Below, piece by piece: positions 57,385-64,000 of a stretch of DNA of 64,000 nucleotides. The stretch is from Cryptomeria japonica (lineage: Eukaryota > Streptophyta > Pinopsida > Cupressales > Cupressaceae). The DNA is taken from positions 148,923,744 through 148,987,743 of the forward strand of contig NC_081407.1 of assembly GCF_030272615.1 (NCBI RefSeq), given 5' to 3'. Under the pieces are notes generated by a model. The model saw nothing but the letters and a program-made list of their open reading frames with translations. It was not told the DNA's origin and made no database searches. Each line of letters opens with the position of its first letter. The stretch's first letter is position 1. The position numbers and the translations under genes were made by a program.

Positions 57385-57559
57385 GTTAATGTAAACTCAT
57401 GATACCCAAATATGGTTGGGTTTAAACATAAGATACAAGATTTGATTAATAACAATTTAATTGATTTAGAAGTAATAAACAATGGGGATAGAAAATTTGT
57501 TTCTCTTCTAAGAAAAATCTTCAAATAAACATCAATCCTTTTCTTCAACATGGTCAATG

Positions 57560-57950
57560 TAGTCATGTGGAAACACTTATATAATATGAAGAAACAACTC
57601 AAGAGATGTTGGACACATCATCACAATCCTATGAGGAGTTTATTAGGGTTATGAAAGAGCAATCTTTAATGCATCTTCATTTTTTATCCATAACACTTTC
57701 CAATGATTGAATACCATACCATGGATTGCTTTGTATCATGGGAGCTATATTGTGTCAAGATATCTACATAATTATCATGGTCATGGATGCCACTTCATTG
57801 TATGTATTAAAGAGTTTTTATTTAATTGTCACTTACAACAAGGTCAATATACACATTTTGAAGTTGCTTCTAACAACATCATGCAAGACACAATACTACT
57901 TGATGATCTTTGCCTATCCATAAACGGTACACTTGAAACTGAAGGCTCAA
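57560..57950 (+). pseudogene. Unrecognised coding relic in copy B
   Basis: Counterpart of 39750-40155. The frame from 57707 (NTIPWIALYHGSYIVSRYL, then HFEVASNNIMQ) is open further than in A and adds LLDDLCLSINGTLE. No family recognised. The upstream part has stops. Confidence 0.4.
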
Positions 57951-58369
57951 TATTCTTAAATGGACTAAACATTTGTCCCTATGTAAGATTTGTGCTATCC
58001 ACACCCCTCTACTCACTTGCCCCTTGCCCTTTATGACCTATCTTGGTCTACAATTCACCCATTTTTTTCCTACAATTTTGTCGTCCTAATGATAAATCAT
58101 GAAATGCGATCTGAAACATTGATACAAAATATCCTACACAATCAAATCCAAAAACAAAATACTAATTTTAATAGATATTATATTAAGCAAAAATGAAAAA
58201 AACTAAGTCCAAAAATAATGTACCAAATAACTTTGAAGCTCTTGCTCCAAGATTGTGAAGAAAAAGGCTGGGGGGAGAGATTCATTCATACCCATTGCTA
58301 TATAGGGTCATCATGGATAAATTGATATAAATGGATGGGAGTAGCCATCATACGTTTTTGAAGAATTAC

Positions 58370-58545
58370 AGTGGAATCCTCAGACCGAAAATAAAAAACG
58401 TTAAGCTGATGCGGCTAAGGTAAAATAGACGGGATACTAGCAAGTACCGCCTTTGATGTTTCTTGAAGCCTTGTTGTGGCTGAGTCCGAACCATTGCCCA
58501 TACACAACACAACCATTGTCGTTTGCCATTAAACCACGGCGAGCA
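58370..58545 (-). mobile_element. SINE-like copy 3 (in duplication B)
   Basis: Counterpart of 40850-41020, inherited through the duplication. The head and body block (plus strand GGGATACTAG, then AGTACCGCC) are recognisable, but box B is damaged here (on the minus strand GGTTCGGACTC). Confidence 0.5.
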
Positions 58546-60924
58546 GCCAACAGAAAGTCTCTTACTGTTATTTAGTATCAGTGTGGATTAGTAACATACA
58601 TTGTAATGACACGAAGAGCACGGTTTATACATTGCGAATGTATTTAGGGTATCAATATATTTTATAATTTTTGATCTTTAATTTGATTGTTTTTGTTATC
58701 TATTATTCATTTACAATTTTAGTTTCTAATGGTAGAGATCAATCATTCTTTATAACATTTTTTTTTGTCTAGGATTATACTATCAGTTCGATTTTGTTTT
58801 ATTGGATAGACCATATCATGAATAGTTTGACCTAATTTCGATATTCAAAATCTACTGCTTTGAACCAATCTTTTTAGAATCCAGTGATTAACTCGTCTTA
58901 ATGCATGTCAAAAAGCTCAAGTTGAGAAACTAAAGGCTTGTATCATGTGCATCTTCTAGGTCATTATAAATATCAAGTGTTATCATGGCTTATCTTAACA
59001 ACATTCACACTCCAATTGTATTTAGCATTTTACTCCAAGAAATAAGAGTATAATCTACATATTTGCATACATCATCATTATCTATCAATCAGTGTGTATA
59101 TGAATATAGTATTATTAGAAGAGGGGCTTGACTTGTTGTCAAGGAATTTGCCAAATATTTACTGCATGTAATAATCCCCAATATGTTTTTCAACACAACT
59201 AATTTTTCAAGTACATTAGTATGTTAGAAATTTGAAATAAATGCATAACTAAGATCTCTCAAAGAGAGAGAAGCAAAAAAACTGTAAATGGAATGAAGCA
59301 ATTACAAAATCATCATTTCAAGAGATGTGCAAATGTCAAGATGAAAAGATTGCATTAGGGGTTCAAAGAAAAGCTACAAAAGAATGATTGCTTACAACAA
59401 TGCAAGAGTATCTCAAGTCTAGAATAGAAGCAAAATATAGCTAGGTAATGAGTTTATATAGAACTAGGGAAATGGTGAAGGTGGAAAATCCAACCAATTT
59501 AGGGGGTGACCACCAATATTAAATAAAGTGGTCAAAATATTAAATATTTCACCCTTTAAGGATGAGATCACCTCAACAACTTATCTACTAGTTATTAATT
59601 AATTAAACTTACTTTATCAACTTAAGCAAGCTTAATAAAAATATAGGGAAAACATATGACAAACTAAAAATAAATATCCCAATTGAAAAATAAAAACCTA
59701 CACCAACTTAGTATAAGTCTAGACAAATAAAACTCGTAGGTCAATAGGGGTAGAGGGCCTATCTTTGCAAGAAGGATGCAATCACAACAATAAGACAAAA
59801 TCACAAAGATTCATTTGAGGTGACATAAACTTCACATAAGTTTTCCTTTGCTGCCTAAGTATCACTTATATCATCAAATCTATATTTCATCACATCAATC
59901 ACAATTTATCAACATTCAAAACTAAAAATTAGCAAATCACATTAAAATAGTCAAGCACCTCTATTTTTCTCTTAGTATTTACACGTTTTTTCTTTTCTCA
60001 TTAATTGTTTTTCTCTAATTTATTATTTATTATTTAATACTTGTAGGAAAATAAACTAAATAGGTTGGGAGTTTAATGTGATGATAAATTTAGGCCTAAT
60101 AATTGATAAGAAAATAATATAATAATTATAAAAAAAATTGAGTAAGATGGGATAATGTAAAATCTTGGTACAATATATATCAATATGCCTTCTTTAAGAG
60201 AAAAATAAAGATGTCATTAGTGAATACCTCCAAATCGGGAAACAAATCAAATGATGAGTGAAAAATGAAAAGTTTCATAAATGTAAAAGAAAAGGTATAA
60301 ACAATAATATGTGAAATGCAACAAATAAAAAATAAGTAAAAGAAAAAAGGATATCATGTAAGAAGATAGAGGGTTCATAAGAAAGAGATGTACAAAAAAA
60401 TAGGTTCAAGTAAAAGAACACTATAAAAAATTGAAGGAGAAGATATATGCGATAAAGAGGAGGAGAACAACAATCATGGCTCCATAAAATAGTCAAAGGA
60501 AAAATTAAAACTAAAATAAGCTATATATTTGGTCATTATGATGAAAATATTTTTTAAAAATTCTTTAAATGATTTTACATAATCCTAAATCCATAGGGAG
60601 ACAACATGAAAAGAAAAAAGAAATGGAACATAGACAAAAATAGAATGTTGATGGCCATTTATGGGAACATGAACCATTAAAGGTGGATTTCCATAATTTG
60701 TATATGTTTTGAGATCATGAGAAAATATCATAAATACAACCAAATTAAAGACCAAGAAAAACATAAATTGTAAGTAAAACATGATTAAATAACGAATTGG
60801 TGATAATAGACCATCCACTAAGAGATCATCCTCATTCGATTCATCAACTATGAATTCTCGTGAAATGATCATGTTGGTATTATCATGTGATGGACAAGAT
60901 GCAATGTAGGCCCATCTACAAGTG

Positions 60925-61129
60925 TTTTTTTTTGTTAATTCAGGGGTATCCCCATGACCTTGTCCAACGTCCTCGACTCATGAGATGAGTAGAGGAGAGA
61001 CTAGTCCCCCGAGGATGCACGAAGTCCCTACAAGCCTTGTGCATCAGGTTAACCAGGGTAGAGAGTCAAACCTGAAACCAATAAGGAGCAAACCCACAAC
61101 CCAAACCAACTCTACCACCCGTGCAGGCA
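60925..61129 (-). mobile_element. tRNA-derived SINE with 14-bp TSD
   Basis: 205 bp flanked by perfect CCCATCTACAAGTG duplications (60911-60924, 61130-61143). Copy A has the empty site (about 43432-43445, CCCATCTACAAATG). On the minus strand it starts TGCCTGCACGGGTGGTAGAG. Box A-like GGTGGTAGAGTTGG and box B-like CAGGTTTGACTC follow, and the tail is an A-run (nine T on the plus strand at 60925-60933). An RNA polymerase III-type head, A-tail, long target duplication and an empty homologous site together make the identification firm. The plant SINE family name is not assigned. Confidence 0.93.
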
Positions 61130-61695
61130 CCCATCTACAAGTGCTTGGGCAAGAAGATATTTTTAAATTTTATGTTAGGTACCCAATTTTTTTTATCTTC
61201 TTTTGTCTTGGAATTTTTCTTTTGATTTTTGTTTCATGTTTTATTCTTACTTTTTCAACTTTCTTTTCTTCTTTCTCTTTCATATATTATTTTGTTTAAT
61301 TTTTTATTTTAAAAATGGTCTTGTTTTTCCTAAGAGGTGGTTTGAATGATCCACGAGCCTTTTTTCTTACCACATTCCCTTTGTATAATTGTAGGCACAA
61401 GTGGTCATTCATCTAATGTCATATTGTTTTGATTAATCTTCTATTTTGTATAACTATAATAATATATATTTTCTTTCATATGCAGCTTCACAAAGTTAGA
61501 TATAAATGCCCCAATAGTAAAGTGTGTTCCTCATGATAAGGATCACGTGATATAGTTATAAAATTTATATCATGTACAAAATTTAATACATGGGTGTAAA
61601 ATGGATGATGCCACTTGACAATGATATATCTAAGGTCAAATGAGAGTCTAAATACTAAAACTATCCAATGTGGGGATAATATGGTAAAGTACATA

Positions 61696-62042
61696 TGTTA
61701 GAGTTATCTTGTATTAGCTAATAATTATTTATTTAATTATTAGTCTATTATACTCTATGCTTAAGCTAAACTTAGGTATTTAATAATATTGTAGGTATTT
61801 AATAATTATTAAATACACTTTATCCCTTTAGGGTTTCTTTAGGATTGCACACCTTTAGGGTTGCTAATATCCTTTTATAAGGATTGTATTGTACTTTTTC
61901 ATTTGATTGATTCCCTCTCTGAATGATAATCTTTTTCTTCAAAGCCATTATTGTGTTTTTGTCTCCAATCTTCTCTTGTGATAGGTATTTTGCTTGCAGG
62001 TGCTCTTGGGATCTCTGAAGTTGTATTTTCTCAACTTCTTCA
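61696..62042 (+). repeat. 5' LTR of copia-type element 4
   Basis: 347 bp, TGTTAGAGTTATC...CAACTTCTTCA, with CTTTTATAAGG near 61871 as a promoter candidate. It is much shorter than the other LTRs here. Its CTTCTTCA end resembles that of the remnant at 22209 (AATTCTTCA). Confidence 0.85.
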
Positions 62043-62055
62043 TGGTATCAGAGCC
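62043..62055 (+). promoter_or_regulatory. Primer binding site of copia-type element 4
   Basis: TGGTATCAGAGCC abuts the LTR; canonical initiator-Met-type PBS. Confidence 0.95.
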
Positions 62056-62869
62056 TACATCTGCTGCTGTTGCTTGTTCTTGATTTTTTCAGAAGATTTT
62101 TTGGAGGAGGGTTTCAAGCTTTATAAAGTTTTTTTTTAATTTGCATATGGGGATCTTTTCTATTTTTGGGATTTTTGGGCTCAAACGAACCTCACCATTA
62201 AGCTCAGAACACCAAAAAAACCCCATTTTCATATAAAATTTGTCCAATTTGGACAACTGTGGGTTTGACATTTTTTTAAAAAAAATTTGCCCTTCTTGGG
62301 CATGCTTTTCAAGACAATTTTTTTTTTTAAAAATAATTTTTTAAATTTTTGGGCAGTTTAACGGCTTACCTAGGCAGAAATTCTCAAACTTTTGTGAAAA
62401 AAATACCTTTCAGAAAAAGGGTTTTTCCTTTTTTTTTTTGTTTTGAAAAAAACAAACTAAAAAAGCATTTAAAAGAGGGGGGTCGATGGCCTTTGTAGGG
62501 CCGTACGACCTCTGCAGGTTTGTACGACCCACAATAGGCCGTGGACCTGTCCTCCAGCCTCCAGTGCTCTGAGAGTAGTGTCCAGTCTGCCATGCTCTAG
62601 CAGCCCACCGCTCTAGCAGTCGTCCTTTCGGTCACTGCCTGGGTCATCGCCGCCCATGGGCCCGCCTCCCACTGCCCGCCGCTCAGGCTCCTGGTTGCCC
62701 CATTGTTGTCGACCTGCTCCCGGCTACCCTCACAGAAGCTCGCCCTGCTGACACTTGCCTTCTCGACCGCCCTCACGACAACTACCTACCGCCCTCCTGG
62801 CCACCCTGCTGTCCCCGGCCACTGCCATGCTGCCTCTGTCGTCGTCGGTCGCCGCCTATGTCTTTTTCT

Positions 62870-63000
62870 CGGTAGGCCGTATTTTTTTTCCGATGATAGA
62901 CTTTTTTCTGGTAGGGCATTTTTTCCGATGACTGACTTTTTTCTGGCAACTGGATTTTTTTTTGGCAAGGCATTTTTTAGGCGATGAATTTTTTTCCGGC
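62870..63000 (+). repeat. Poly-T/CCGATGA tandem-like repeats in the leader
   Basis: Units of about 35 bp: a T-run, CCGATGA, a short GACTTTTTTCTGG block and GGTAGGGCA or GGCAAGGCA. Three to four degenerate copies are present. The minus-strand Lys/Ser-rich frames at 62782-62973 are products of this repeat. Confidence 0.7.
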
Positions 63001-63055
63001 AGGCAGGGAATATTCTGCTGACATCAGCACTGTGTAGGTAGTCTTTAGGGCCCTT

Positions 63056-64000
63056 CTGGGCCCATCCGGAGCACCTTTAGTAATTTGCCCATATCTTGGG
63101 CCCATAGAGACATTTTTTGATAAACCTTATATCATCGGAAATTTCTTTCCAAGCTCTATCCAGATCCGAAGGTTTGAATTTTTTATTTTTCTTTTTTGAT
63201 GGTGTTTTTTGTTGTCAAAGCCAGAGGTTCGTTTTTGCACTCCGGGAGACATAACTTGAGCATCCGAGCTCCGTTTTTTGAAAACTTTATATCGTTGGAA
63301 AGCTTGTTCTGTGCACTTTCTAATCATATGAGTTTTATTTCCAGATTCTTCTCTAGGTACATTTTATTCATTTTTTTGCTTTTCAACACTCTAGTGAATA
63401 TCTTGGATGTTTCAAGTCTTGAGATCTCTTTCTTTGAGTAGGATGTCTCATATTTGGCTATTCTTTCTGTTTTTCCAGCCTTATGTCTCTTCTGATCATT
63501 CTAGTCTTTTTTTTGTAAGCATTTTCTTTATGCAAACGCATTGAGATAAAGTGCCACTATGCATTGTATACTTGAGATCTTGCACATCTTGTGCCTTATT
63601 ATACACGCACTTCATTATAAAGTGCCATGGGGGGGTTATTTTTTTCCTTGTTTTACATCTACCTTTGTCACATGAGTGTTCCTTCCACAACATTAGCCTC
63701 ATGATGTGTGTCGAGTGTTCCTTCCACGCCACTATGTACTTTCTCTGCACCTTCGATGTTCCTGGTTCTTCGTCATGCAGTTCTTGTTGGCCATCTTTTT
63801 CAGTGTACCTGTCCCTCACCCTTGTCTGCATTATGGGTGGGTTTATCCTATTATTCGAATGCTTCCTTGGTTCGTTGGATCAATTCTTCAGGCTTCAGTG
63901 TTTTATGCCATATGTATATTCCAGTTCAGTCCTTTGCCTTTGTTTGCCATCTGATTCGAGTAGTGTTATTTGAGGGCACTCATGTAGATTACAATCTTCT
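63056..64000 (+). other. Leader of copia-type element 4 without readable gag
   Basis: A block at about 63085-63165 (CTTGGGCCCATAGAGACA, then TATATCATCGGAAA) recurs in diverged form at 63243-63320 (CTTGAGCATCCGAGCTCC, then TATATCGTTGGAAAGC). GTGTTCCTTCCAC occurs twice (about 63677 and 63714). The open frames from 63551 and 63706 show no gag motifs. Gag may start beyond the window. Confidence 0.5.

Larger units (their letters stand above)
57385..61695. repeat. Large direct duplication, copy B
   Basis: Matches 39628-43999 in the same orientation. Its left edge is an abrupt junction with CT-rich DNA. Its right edge is cut by the LTR at 61696. Compared with A it has one unit of the 201-bp repeat and an extra SINE at 60925-61129. 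The coding-like relic near 57560-57950 parallels that in A. The rest is AT-rich non-coding DNA. Confidence 0.85.
61696..64000 (+). mobile_element. copia-type element 4, 5' part, runs off the window
   Basis: LTR 61696-62042 followed by a perfect PBS, then a leader of almost 2 kb in which no gag can yet be read. It is inserted into duplication copy B; the base-5 flank on the left is ACATA (61691-61695). The missing right end would show whether ACATA is duplicated. The leader holds poly-T-rich repeats and a GC-rich patch at 62560-62880. Confidence 0.8.

Noticed and set aside
56705-57394. Open frames of 65-144 codons in the right CT tract
   Set aside because: Same compositional origin; continuous with (CT)n and C-runs.
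63551-63973. 140-codon Cys/Ser/Phe-rich frame at the window end
   Set aside because: Located in the leader of an LTR element, no gag motif, overlapped by another open frame.

Overview
This window is repeat-dominated nuclear DNA of a seed plant. Evidence: Ty1/copia elements primed by plant-type initiator-Met PBS sequences, an L1-type LINE with the plant ORF1 layout (DUF4283-like region plus CCHC_4-like knuckle) and a C-terminal RNase H, tRNA-headed SINEs, and an intron-containing receptor-like kinase relic. The density of old nested elements and the absence of any intact host gene in 64 kb suggest a large, slowly purged genome, such as a gymnosperm's. That lineage is inference, not proof. I found no intact protein-coding host gene, no tRNA or rRNA gene and no CRISPR.

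Layout. 1-1800: 3' end and LTR of an LTR retrotransposon (+). 2518-16010 (-): one unrecognised, decayed long gene, split by an outer element (5202-15535, 5-bp TSD TTTCC) which itself carries a complete Ty1/copia element (7963-14127, TSD GTGAT). 16.0-20.1 kb: non-coding, with a degenerate 'GGCGGACTT' repeat field. 20.1-21.6 kb (-): receptor-like kinase pseudogene. 21.7-22.3 kb: copia LTR plus PBS remnant. 22.4-23.1 kb: hAT-like C-terminal tail and a GC-rich inverted-repeat patch. 24.9-26.0 kb: SINE-like copy and a Harbinger-type MITE (TSD TTA). 26397-32597: a structurally complete L1-type LINE with an 11-bp TSD, both ORFs broken. 34.0-36.3 kb: copia gag/protease relic whose zinc-knuckle codons are split by a 1.5-kb solo LTR. 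36.4-37.1 kb (-): Ty3/gypsy-type gag relic.

The right half is organised around a ~4.3 kb direct duplication (A 39628-43999; B 57385-61695). Between the copies lie a complex palindrome, an internally deleted copia element (44541-48017), a CT-rich higher-order repeat tract, and a full-length copia element (49128-56337) inserted into that tract. The last element has five reiterated polypurine tracts before its 3' LTR, a Sirevirus-like trait. Copy B alone carries a SINE with a 14-bp TSD and is cut by another copia LTR (61696) that runs out of the window.

Nothing here works together as a pathway. The information lies in the insertion order: old unknown gene, then the 4.2-kb outer element, then the copia element; copia gag relic, then solo LTR; CT tract, then the Sirevirus-like element; A/B duplication, then the SINE and copia insertions in B only.
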